Source: Coleophoma eucalyptorum (Eukaryota; Ascomycota; Leotiomycetes; Helotiales; Dermateaceae). From it: 64,000 nucleotides of DNA. Position 1 is the stretch's first letter; each line of letters opens with the position of its first letter. Made by a program: the position numbers and the translations under genes. This document shows positions 23,695 to 34,537 of the stretch, one piece after another. The DNA is taken from contig JALRME010000003.1 of NCBI GenBank assembly GCA_026120035.1, forward strand, positions 1,302,001-1,366,000, read 5' to 3'. The notes beneath the pieces are model-generated. The model did not search any database and was not told the DNA's origin. It saw only the letters and a list, made by a program, of their open reading frames with translations.

Positions 23695-25554
23695 ATGGCA
23701 TTCGGTGTGCTTGAAGATTACAAAATGACCATGGTGCCGGGCACGGCACTATTGGGGGAAGACAAGCACCATACAGGTAAGCACTTTCAATCTAAGTCAT
23801 GGATACAGACACTGATAACTTAATAGTTTCAATCGATGCTCAGGTAAAGAAGATGGGAGACGTGGTTTTAGTACCACAACCTAGCAATTCACCCAATGAC
23901 CCGCTAAATTGGTAAGCTTCTTCCAACATATTCAGAATGGGCAAGAACTCATAGGCACAGGTCGGGCGCACGAAAAGATGTTATCATGATATTGCTGGCA
24001 TTCACATCGGGGGTTACCACTTCGTCAGTCTTGCTCTGAGGCAGAATTATCGTCTGGTGAAGCTAATATCTGAACTAACCAGACTCGGACCAATGATAAA
24101 TCCTGGCTTAGCAGTTATTGCCCAGAAGTTCAACGTCAATATCGGCCTTGTATCACAATTTATCATTGGCTTGCTGGCATTTTGGACTGGCGCGGCTACT
24201 TTCTTCACCGCAGCCGGGGCGTCCGTGTGGGGAAAGCGACCCATGTTCTTCTTCTCCGCAGTAATTCTGCTCGCAACCAATGTCTGGGGATTCTTTGCAA
24301 CCGTTAGTCTTCTTTGAATTTAGAATGCAGTTAACGAAGCTAATATTTCCCAGAGCTTCCCTTCCTTGGCGGCTATGAGAACTGTGCAAGGCATAGCTTC
24401 AGCACCATTAGAGACTCTGGTTACCTCGACCGTGTCTGACCTGTTTTTCGTTCATCAACGTGGATTGAGACTTTCTTTGTGGGGAGTTATGATAGCATCA
24501 GGTGTACTTTTGGGGTATGTCCAGTGTCTGGCTTTGTTCAACCTTAGTATATATGGCGTTACTAATTCTTCGGCTCCTTAGACAAGTTATCTCAGGGCAG
24601 ATTATCCAAACTCTTGGCGAAGAGTTTACTTTTGGCATAACTGCACTTATATACATTCCCCTTGTTCTTGGAATCTATTTCCTCGTCCCCGAGACCGCTT
24701 ACGAACGAGATGTCCCAAAGCCTCAAATCGAATTCGAGCCAGAAGAAAAAGCAGACAGTTCGCTAAAGAGAGATGTCATCGCGAGCTTGGACGAATTGCC
24801 GGAGAGGAAAGAAAGCTTTGCAAGTAGCCTGAGGCTGTTCCGAGGACGTATTAGCGACGAGAGCTTCTGGAAACTCGCTGCCAAACCATTACCACTGATT
24901 GCATTTCCGGCTGTCGTCTTCAGTACGTTTATCTATGGAAGCTTCTTCACCTGGCTCCTTGTATTCTCGATTGTATCAGTGACCATCTATGGCGCTCCAC
25001 CGTACAATCTTAACCCAGCACAAGTCGGCCTTACGAATCTTCCTCTTCTCTTCGTAGGCTTGGTTGCCTCACCGTTGTCTGGCTGGCTTGCCGATTTTCT
25101 TGCCAAAATAATGTCCAGGGAAAACAAAGGCATATACGAGCCTGAGTTCCGTTTACTACTTATGATCCCAGCTGTTATCTTTAGCACAGCCGGCTTTCTG
25201 GGCTACGGCTTCTCGGTTCAACAAGAAGCGCCACTCATCTATCCTATTTACTTCCAAGCTCTACATTCCATATCTATTCCCTTCGCCTCAGCTGCTTCCT
25301 TCACCTATGTCATCGATTGTCACCCAAAGAACGCAAATCAAGCCTTCGTCACCATAAACTTTGCCAAAGCTGTCTTTACCTTTATTGCAACCACATTCGT
25401 TAACCAGTGGCTCGTGGCTGTCGGTGCTAAGACGATGTTCTTTCAGATGGCTGGCCTCAACTTCATCCTTTGCATGCTTACTGTGCCCATGTATGTCTTT
25501 GGAAAGCGCTTCAGGAGTTTTGTGGCAAGAAGTCCTTTGTTTCAAAAGATCTAG
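23695..25554 (+). CDS. MFS-type membrane transporter
   Basis: Exons are read as 23695-23776, 23827-23911, 23961-24027, 24083-24302, 24354-24514 and 24582-25554, giving about 528 residues. The N-terminal tail ends in SNSPNDPLNW, a hallmark of fungal MFS proteins, followed by SGARKDVIMILLAFTSGVTTSS. Transmembrane helices include GLVSQFIIGLLAFWTGAATFF and LWGVMIASGVLLGQVISG. The WGKRPMFFFSAV loop matches the helix 2-3 G-x-x-x-D/G-R-x-G/P signature position. A charged central loop (residues about 245-290, rich in E and K) separates the two six-helix halves. The second half has GLTNLPLLFVGLVASPLSGW. No substrate can be named. The third intron is odd: the only GT near the end of exon 3 gives a phase two bases away from that required by exon 4 (see findings). 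This could be a non-canonical donor, an assembly indel or a broken allele. Confidence 0.85.
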
Positions 25555-27570
25555 TACTGAGCTATCATCCTCAGACAAGCATAATTATTGTAAAAGCCTC
25601 ATAGATTGTAGGTTCGGTATCCGGATGATATGAATAAATTGCTTCGGGCATCTTAGTACGACAATTATTTTGGAAGCGATGTTACAGAAAAAAGAAATGT
25701 ATACACAATGATAGGATGCTTAAATGTCTCAGAAAAAAATATAAAAATAATCTATAATGGACATACATTGATGAATAGAGTGAGATGCATAGAGGGTATT
25801 ACGGAGTAGGCAGTATCTACAGGACCAAGGTTCATACTCAATTAGCAGGTTACGCCGCCAAAAGTAATAGACTAGGCCATATCCTACTTGGACAATTACG
25901 ATCTCAAGACTCCAACCAGCTATCTTTGCAACAAATGATCTAGGTTTATTGGTCAGGTGAACAATTGCTTCTAAATAAAGAGGCATCTCCCTCGATCCAA
26001 GATTCATTGTTATCACCGAACAAGACTTGATACTGCTGCAGTCTGATGAACACTATCTTCCGTCTCGGCACAAATTGTGACGAAGCTGTTCCACTAGAAG
26101 AATTTAACTTTTGCTTCAAGCAGAGAGTGGTTTGGGATCCGGTTATCCAAGGCGCTCACGAGTCTTTCCTTGGCTACCGGTCTCCAAGGGTAAATAAACA
26201 CGGGTGGTTGTGAACTATTCTCGTTCGTGTAGCATAATCGCAACTGCCATTAAGGTTCTCGATCCCTCAGACCCCCCCCCCCTTCTTATCCACCCGTCCG
26301 AACCGGATAGCGTGAATCCCAGTCTTCCTTGCGCACTTCCGTCATTGTCATGACGATATCTGATCTCTAAAACTCTAGTTGCGTACGCTATTTTCTTTTC
26401 CTTCTAAATCATCTCATGCCGGGAGGCTAGATTCACGGACTTTGCGACCTTATGAACTAGATGAAGTTTTGTGCCGATGCGAATGTCTGTTCGCGGACCG
26501 GACGTTTCCAGTGTGTTTGTTCCCGGGATGTTTTTTCGGGCATCAGGTACCGTGTTCCTATGGTCCGACGACTACGCTTTTGTTGCTATAGCTGAGAACG
26601 TTGTGCTTGATGTTTTGCAAAACCGCAAGCATAGAGACGACCATACTTCGTAACGGGCTTTGCTATATTGTTAACGGGTCTTGATGGTTACTAGATGGCC
26701 TTTAGGTTATTTCCGGCCGCTTTAAAATGACATACTCGCTTGGACAATTCGCTGTTTCCTGTTCTATCAAAGGTTGTTTCACTAGAGCCGCAACTCAGTG
26801 ACGAGTGCCGATTTACAAAAGCCTACGATGACCACCCGCTAAACAACCCCATCGCCGCAGACATCAGTCAACACGCAGCAGCTTACGCGGTATCAAGACT
26901 AGATCCTAAGGCAACAATGTACACGAGCGCCAGGGAGCAGCATTGAACACGAAGATAGCTCAATGCGGGTAGATGATCAGATGGATGCCGAGCGAAAGGG
27001 GGAAATCAAAGGACCAGAGGTTGAGAGGGCGGTGGTGCTGGGTGTAAGCGACATGGACAGAGCACATTGCCCTCCTATGCGAATCTGCAAACAAGAACGA
27101 GAATCCGACGCTAAAACATCAAATCCGCTACGATGATTTGCCCATGGAAGAAAGTCAGCACTGCTTCTGAAAGGTTGTTCCTTGGGCCTCTTGTCATTTA
27201 GAAAATCATGCAGTCTGTGCCATAGTATGCCCTTTGGCGGATCCTCTGTGCGCCGCCTCAGCCCCAACATCTCACCTCTCCTCAAATACGCCTCCATTCA
27301 CTCATTCATTCATTCGTTCCTCCATTATTCATCGTGTATCTTTACTCAGAAGGCTCGCCACATCACCTTTCATCATCTCCAAACCTTGACCATGTTTAGA
27401 TTCTAAATCCGTCCTATCTTTCTTCTTTCTTTTGCATTTGTGTTGATTTAAGAGGCTATCCATTCCTAAGTCTAGTTCTTCGTTAGTGGAAAAACTGGAT
27501 GCCATTTACTCTTGTATAAGGAAGTCGGAAGCCACGGAATTATCTACATTTTCTTATTCAAACCAACAAC
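25555..27570. other. 2-kb intergenic region
   Basis: This spans the 3' flank of the MFS gene and the promoter of the SGNH hydrolase. It has an AT-rich part to about 26020, an 11-base C run at 26272-26282 and C/T-rich sequence at 27290-27440, which may be leader sequence. A short ATTC tandem run lies near 27299-27315. No gene is supported. Confidence 0.5.
26272..26282. repeat. Homopolymer run of 11 C
   Basis: Eleven consecutive C bases. Such a run is prone to length error in sequencing and to polymerase slippage. Confidence 0.85.
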
Positions 27571-28491
27571 ATGATCTGGCAACTATCCCTCACTGCGATT
27601 TCGCTTTTGGCCCAGCTCTCACATTGTCAAAATACCACCACCTTGGTAGTCCTTCCTCTCGGTGACTCCATAACCTACGGGACGGACTCCACCGATGGAA
27701 ATGGATACCGACAAAATCTCCAGACATTAATCCAAGCCACCACCCCAGTGAATTACATTGGGTCGGTAAAGGCCGGTTCCATGGTCGACAACGACAACGA
27801 GGGTCACCCCGGATTCACCATCACGCAGATCGGTGCCCAAGCTATTCAGGATTTCACTGCATCACCTGACGTCGTCTTGTTGATGGCTGGTACCAACGAT
27901 ATCTTGCAAGGAGTTGATCTCACAAACGCTCCAGATCGCCTCAGCACCCTGATTGATCAGCTCATCACGGGGATGCCCAAAACCGCAATCCTGGTCGCGA
28001 CTTTGACGCCGCTGACCCAACCAACTTACGAGGCGTTGCGCGAGACTTTCAACGCAGCTATTCCTATGATTGTAGCGTCGAAAGTCAATGCTGGATCAAT
28101 GGTGCAGTTGGTCGACATGAGCAATGTGACGGATTCGCAAATCGCCTCAGCGGATGGCGTTCACCCCAATGATGATGGCTACGTGACCATGGCGTACGCT
28201 TGGTATGCGGGACTCAAGGAAGCAGCTGCTAAAGGCTGGATCACCACCACGGGTTCTGCTACTTCTACCTATTCTAACAGTACCTTAAACGGTACTGCTA
28301 TTAGCACTTTTGCAGCTACAGCTACGGCTTCAATAAATACTACTGCTGCTTCTAAGACTTCTGCTGCTGCTACTGCGACCAAGACCTCGGCAGCTATTTC
28401 TGTGGTCGCTTCTTTGTCTCTCACAAAGGCTGTCCTGGCTACGAGTTTGTTATCTGTGGTTGTATCTGGATTCTCCATGACTTGGGTTTGA
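27571..28491 (+). CDS. Secreted SGNH/GDSL hydrolase, probably GPI-anchored
   Basis: A single-exon gene of 306 residues. Residues 1-19 form a signal peptide. The SGNH blocks are all present: block I LPLGDSITYG with nucleophile S33, a Gly in block II (EGHPGFTI), block III AGTNDI with the Asn, and block V DGVHPNDDG with the catalytic Asp and His. The globular domain ends near residue 225 at KGWITT. A Ser/Thr/Ala-rich linker of about 50 residues follows, with many potential O-glycosylation sites. The last 20 residues are hydrophobic (LATSLLSVVVSGFSM), as in a GPI attachment signal, which would place the enzyme at the cell wall or membrane surface. Family members are esterases or lipases, often acting on acetylated polysaccharides; the substrate here is unknown. 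The lack of introns is consistent with several fungal members of this family. Confidence 0.9.
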   Translation: MIWQLSLTAISLLAQLSHCQNTTTLVVLPLGDSITYGTDSTDGNGYRQNLQTLIQATTPVNYIGSVKAGSMVDNDNEGHPGFTITQIGAQAIQDFTASPDVVLLMAGTNDILQGVDLTNAPDRLSTLIDQLITGMPKTAILVATLTPLTQPTYEALRETFNAAIPMIVASKVNAGSMVQLVDMSNVTDSQIASADGVHPNDDGYVTMAYAWYAGLKEAAAKGWITTTGSATSTYSNSTLNGTAISTFAATATASINTTAASKTSAAATATKTSAAISVVASLSLTKAVLATSLLSVVVSGFSMTWV

Positions 28492-29078
28492 AAATCGGAT
28501 TGGAATGGATGGGTGGAAGCGAGCAATGAATTCATTTACGCCTGGGGTTTTGGAGTTACGTTGGGATGCCTCTCCGTTCTCTGTATGTATAGACGGATAG
28601 ATACACTTTGATATAGGCAGGATGGAACATGTAATTAACACAGCGAGAGTAGAGTTATGATGGGCGGGTACATGACCAATAATAAAGTAGACATACTGTA
28701 TCTAAATGAATATCAACTTTTAGACTCAGTACCTAATTCTGTCTTACTGATTTTTGAGAGGATAAAATAAAATTTTGATGATATATACCACCTATCTTCC
28801 TATGGAAACTGGTATTGAAAAGTCTGCTTTGAGGTCACCAAATTACGGCTTAAATGTAGTCACAAGCGGCAGTTTAAGCTGCCAAGAATTGCGTCTTCAA
28901 ACAAAAGTATTAGAAGCCGTTTTTTTGTCGAACTAAAAGGAATTAGAGCTGGAAGCACGCTTTGTAAGTAGTTGAAATTCTCTTGACTAAGGTATATGTC
29001 GGTATATCATTATTGGATCTCGATCTCGACCTCGATCGAGCACTCGTTCGTACTTACTACAAACACCACCTGTTTGCA

Positions 29079-29160
29079 ATTACATAGTACTACGAACAAG
29101 AGGTCGGATCGATGCCTACATTACGTAGCATTACGAACGGAGGTTGAATCGATACCTATT
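29079..29160. repeat. Diverged direct repeat, period 41
   Basis: Two adjacent units begin at 29079 (ATTACATAGTACTACGAAC) and 29120 (ATTACGTAGCATTACGAAC). They differ mainly by transitions (A/G, C/T) plus about one indel. Transition-biased decay is what repeat-induced point mutation leaves in ascomycetes, but two short copies cannot prove that. Confidence 0.5.
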
Positions 29161-32100
29161 CTGGTTGTTCTACAAACAGATGAAGGTATTGATAAGACCT
29201 CCATCACACTTACTTAGAACAGAGAGAATAGACATTTTTACCTCATGCATTTTGATTGTTATTGACACAGCTGAAATGAGAGGTATTCCAACAGTATACT
29301 ATAAGAGTTTTTTTCTACCTTAAATACTTAACCGACGCGTAGCATGCAAACAAAAGCCTATCACTTGCCTTGTAATAGTCTCCTTTAGATTTATGGTCGG
29401 TAGCTTTACAGATTTAATGTGCGTAAAAACCAACTTGACCTCACTGTTCTCTCTTGGTCGCTCCTATGGTTTCTATTCCCTCCTCCTTGCCTTTCTTCCT
29501 TGCGTCCTCTTGACCTTGTGAATTTGAGTGCGTAATTAGTTTTGAGGTTGAAGGCGTAGAGTTGAAGGTTAATGTAGGTATAGATGTAGATATAATAGTC
29601 ATGTCATAGGGTCGGTTAACGTCAGGATTCTTGGTAGAATAATCCTACGGTTACTTTTGTCAATCCCCGTTCCTTGCCCCTTTTCCGTATTTCTGGACTT
29701 GCTAGTTGTGCTGTACTTCCTTCCCCGTATCTTTGTCCTTGGTCCGTAATGCATAGAAGGGTTCAAGTAAGGTAGTAGTTTAGGAGGTATCAACGAGAGA
29801 CTATCGACGGCATGTCGTTTGATTGACATTCGATGACTTAATAAATATCGTACTCTTAGATGGAAGAGCAAATGCTTCTATATCGGTATAGCGCTAGCTG
29901 TGATTATAACCTATGGAATTAAAAGGACATAAAGTTAGAAATACACTTGTAGGTTCAAAATCTCTTAATTGAGAAAGACTACAAGAGTCCTGTCTTAAGC
30001 ACTTGACTGACGCCTGGAGTGCAAGTAAAGCCTGTCATGATTATTGACTTCTAATAGTTTTATGAATGAAATACTAATCCTGCCAAGTAAGATTCAGCGT
30101 TAACACTAAATATTGGCAATTCAGAATGTTTCCATGTCATTGAAGGAAAATGATAATATAAGAGAAATATCGCTCAAGTCTATGACGAAGAAGTCTCGGA
30201 GACTACCTCTTGAAAACTTTGCTTAGAAATATAGAATTCAGTTGCGCAAAAGTCCATCTACACTACTCTGGACTTTTGAAATATACAACTATTAGTTACA
30301 TGTGGATTGATAAAATTCCACCTTGGCGAGGAAGTGTTAAGCTCAAGTTGTGACCTTCAACTAAGGGCAATGGAAAACATTGCTATCATTTATGTGCTCT
30401 GCATGAGTTCTATGGAGTTCTGGATTTCGTTTGGACTCCATTTCAAATAGAAACGCAGAAAAGAGGGGGTTGAGGCGTGGCGGGGATGGGGGTCCTTGAA
30501 CAAGAGATGATAGTGTTTGCCATATAAGTTTCACCCATTTATTCAGTGCAAACATGTTGGATAATATTAAGAACGAGAAAGGACACAGGCAGTAGAATAT
30601 CAGCAGAGATTGCAAGTTCAAAGCACATAGGGATGATAGAATAATGAAACTACGCCAAGTGCTTTTATTGCACCATGAGATGAACTATGCGCTGTTTGAC
30701 AGTTTTTCAACAGGCTGTTGGTTTCAAAGCCAGCTTGAGAAGAATATGGGTTTCAATAACCTTGTTGGACTTACTGCTCTGATTTCGATGTTAACAACAT
30801 ATTCTAAAACCTTATTGCCATCTTTGTCCTCTGTAATATCATGTACAGTCTACATACGTCTTATCACTTCTCGGACAAAACCAATTTAACCATTAATTAT
30901 GGTCGTCTACTCAAGCTTAGCTTGAATCCTTCAAGATACCCATCAAGTCAGCATGATTAGCAGCAAAATTACCATAAGTAGAAAATGGAAAAGGTGCCAA
31001 TCACCAAGATGCCAAGACAGAAAAACGCCATGCCAATAAGCCTGGGCAACTTGAGGCCATGCTTCCGAGGCTTGCCAAGACTTGGCTTGGCTTACAATAC
31101 CTCAATAAAGCTAGTAAGTGAATCTCGTGCAATACTGTGAAGATAAATAACCCCTGTCTGATCTTTCGTATTTCGCATAGGAGGAATTTTGCTATTGAGT
31201 TGATAAAATCATCATACAGAGAGCATGGTCTTGCTTATTTTAAGAGGATTGTGTATCTTAGACTAGGATCATTTGGCAAACACCGAACCTTGCCAACTTG
31301 CAGAAGACTCATTCCCCGTGCTACTAAAATGCAAGACAAGAAGGCCCTGCAGCTGATCTTATGTGTGTAGATTATGATTGCCAGCATAGATTGCTCTAGA
31401 CACAGTTGGTAGGACGACTCTTTGTCCTAAAACTTGCTCGTATTTGCTTTTTAACTTCGTGAGGTCAGCAAATCCAAGGCCTTGTTTCGCTGCCATGCAT
31501 AACGAAAGATTGTACAAAGAGAGAATGCGAACGCGAGAAGTTCCACAGAATATACTTTTTCCCAAGTCCTATACCATGGCACGAGTCGTCATGCGGCCCT
31601 AGGCCAGCCAACCTCCTCAAAAGGATTCGATCTGTGGGGATAACTCAAAAGCCTTCTCGCTGGCAAAGCTACGTCACTTAATCCTCTTCCAAATATTGGA
31701 TGATGCCATACGAGTGAAGATTCTTGTTGAAAATGCATCGGTTAGTGACAATCAGACAAGAATGTTGCCGATCTCTATGTTGTGTCGCAGGCCGGAGGCG
31801 ACTCCAAGTCGGGATCGGCAGCCTTCAGTCCCTCGCTTTCGGGTAGTTCATCGGGCTGCACCCGGGAAACTCAATTTGATTAATCTTGTACAAGTTTTAT
31901 ATATGGAACGCACGAGGTATGTACTGTACGAAGACGTCACCATTGGTCTGATAACAAAAATAAAACTATTATTGAGCGCTAACTCCGAAACAGAAAATTG
32001 GCCAACAGTTCTGTTGCTTAAGTGGTTTAGAGTGATGACTACCTTAGGTGGGCTGTAAACTCGGGCGCTCCATCCGAAAAGTACAATTCTTTTATGCTCA

Positions 32101-32229
32101 TGCTGAGAACACGTCTCAGTCTAGCCCAATTGGTTTGATTGTGGATGTGGGATGTCTTACATAATATAGTGACATGATCCATTCTCCAAAGTATAAGCTT
32201 CCTAGCGTAATGGATTTTCTTACCTTGCA

Positions 32230-32925
32230 AGAACCTGTGTGACATACGTTACGTTGAAATAAAACCCCCCTACCTGTTCTTTTGGTCAAGGAAATTTTGG
32301 CCAATAAGTTGATGAGAAACGTCACACGCGAGACTACAGGGCACGGAGCTTGGTTATCCTAAAGGCAATTCGATTCTTAGTCGAGCCATTTTTTACCTCG
32401 CATGGCCTTCGTTTGCAGATGCCGAGGTGAGAATGTGAACGAGATGTGGATCTTTATGGATTGAGCAGCTTTCAGCTACGCCGCGTGCGCTTTACGAGTT
32501 GTCGGCAAGGATACTGTTAAAGAATGCGCGCCGGACCTACTAGCGTTGTATTAACTTGTCGCTTAACTTCTGACCGATAGATAGGCCAGTAAATAAAATT
32601 AAGTTCCATGAAAGGACAAACGCACAACGCCTTGGTCTTTTCGTGATAAAAGCGTTATGTTGCAAGAATCTGTATGACATGGGAACAACCCGACTTCTTA
32701 GGTAAGCTTTCCTGCATGTTGCTTACAAGCCGAGTTTGGACTCCGATTGACAGGTGGAGCGTCATAAAAATGGGAGACTTCAGCTGCGCCGTACGCGTCT
32801 TATAGGACTGCCAACAAGGATATTGTTTGATTATACGCGTATTGTCTTTTCCGGATATTGTGCTGTCGCTTGAATTTTGCTGGTGTGCTTGCAAAACGTC
32901 GAGTTGCACGGAATGACAAAGCTAT
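32230..32925. repeat. Two decayed copies of a dispersed element (low certainty)
   Basis: Blocks near 32230-32250 and 32463-32530 recur with many substitutions at 32663-32680 and 32770-32840. Examples are AAGAACCTGTGTGACAT against AAGAATCTGTATGACAT, and TTTCAGCTACGCCGCGTGCG against CTTCAGCTGCGCCGTACGCG. Blocks occur in the same order in both copies but with different spacing. The differences are largely transitions. The element type cannot be recognised. Confidence 0.4.
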
Positions 32926-33170
32926 TGAAGCTATATCTGGGTCACTGAAGCTTGCACCGTTCCAGGATGTTGGGTCGGGTTTAGTATTTCGTAATCCAGG
33001 CTACAGGAATTAATCCATGCATGGGGAACATTTTATCATATCTTATCGACGTTGCGGATGCTACTACCGATGGTGTTCTTCTTGGACAAGTCTTTAAACT
33101 AAGATGGATCCCTGCAAGAAAGTAGTTCAGCTATTTAACTAGGCTCGACCAACGCATTGGAACTAACCTA

Positions 33171-33190
33171 CAACAATAACAACAATAATA
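33171..33190. repeat. Short CAACAATAA tandem tract
   Basis: Two copies of a nine-base CAACAATAA unit lie next to each other in AT-rich intergenic DNA. Confidence 0.7.
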
Positions 33191-34282
33191 CGCGGAAGTG
33201 TGCGCTAGATTACAGGGGAAGAGCAAGAGCAATTCCAAGTATACGGAGTTGTGACCCAAGAGCACGGCATCTGACCGTACCGCAATCATTAGTGTTATAA
33301 TTCAACACATACGTACTAAATTATGTATGACGCTTTCAGAATCTAGACTGGTATACCATATATTTTGTATTATCCAAGCAACCAACATAAGAATATTACA
33401 TGATATTTGCAAGCCTATAACAAAGCTATACTCTACACGATTTAAAATAATATAACTTATGGGATGCGGTATTGTTATCCAATCATGGAGAATACCGATC
33501 GATCGACTTAAATCCTCGGACCATTCCTCAACAGGGCATGGTTAACATGAGTGCATACGTCTTTTAAACAAGTAGCGGTATGGAGGAATATCAGCCAGTA
33601 GGGAACAAGATATTCAAGATAGATGTTCCTCACACATGCTTTATACCGCAACAAACCGATGTCAAAACAACGGCTTTGACGATGTACCGGCATGCTTCAT
33701 ATAAAAATTGCTACATCGGGAGACGAAGGTTCTTGGTCAGCAAACATGCATATCTTCCCGGCCAGTTAGCTGTGTGTCATCGGTGTGGGATGAGGAAGGA
33801 CAACGTCCCCAAGGGGCCTCCACGTAGTTAGACTGTCCCAAGGGTATTTTCTTACTCGGCAGGTATCCCATTTTATATATTACCCGGTTTCAAGCTTCAT
33901 ACGTCGCTTACTGGATCTAATATGGATTATGTTCGAGACTACCAGAAACCATGAAAATAGCTGTCTCTATTGTAGGTGAAAAGCTTCGCCATTTAGATAT
34001 TTCCTGTTTAAGACAGGAGAGCACGATTTGACCCAATTCAGGCAGACCTGGGACACTATGATCCATAGTATGGTACCTGAACGGTGAGCCGCCGGTTCGG
34101 ACATGAGTTGCGGCACGGGCAACGTGCTTGGGGTTTATTGCACAGGCTAGAACACCTCTAACAGAATGGAATTGCTTGAGATGTATGACTAACCATGCAC
34201 AATGTACGAGCTGTGCTTATTCTACGAACACGGTGCATCAGTCAGATGTAGCCTTACTTCAAACTCTGGTTACGACCTTTAG

Positions 34283-34537
34283 ATGGCAGCTTCTCTGCGG
34301 AATTTGTTCGGGAAGCTCAGTTTCGAGGGTAGTATATGCAGTGGCACTTACGCCAAGAGATATACGTTGTATGCGCACCAGGCGCTGGTCGTGGAGAAAC
34401 TCCTCTCACGTCACAGTGCAGACGTGCATCAAAAAGAGTTTATTCAAGCTTCCATGCCCAGAGACCGTGCTGCAGTGGAAATGGAGGAAGGAGATATACC
34501 TAGTTTCGGCGTTAAAGTCGTAGCATTCTGCATGTAA
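34283..34537 (+). pseudogene. Possible BTB/POZ-domain relic
   Basis: An 84-codon frame reads MAASLRNLFGKLSFEG, then SGTYAKRYTLYAHQALVV and later SMPRDRAAVEMEEGD. The order (short leader, SGxY, an xYxxHxxxV strand-helix step and a PxDxxAVExM segment) is reminiscent of fungal BTB domains. However, spacing and several key hydrophobics do not fit, and no flanking exons were found. The same DNA is also open in a second plus-strand frame (34128-34523), which weakens the case. It may be a decayed fragment or chance. Confidence 0.25.

Noticed and set aside
34128..34523. 131-codon plus-strand frame overlapping the possible BTB relic
   Set aside because: Rich in Cys, Arg and Thr without order, and incompatible with the other frame. 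At most one can be real, and neither is convincing.
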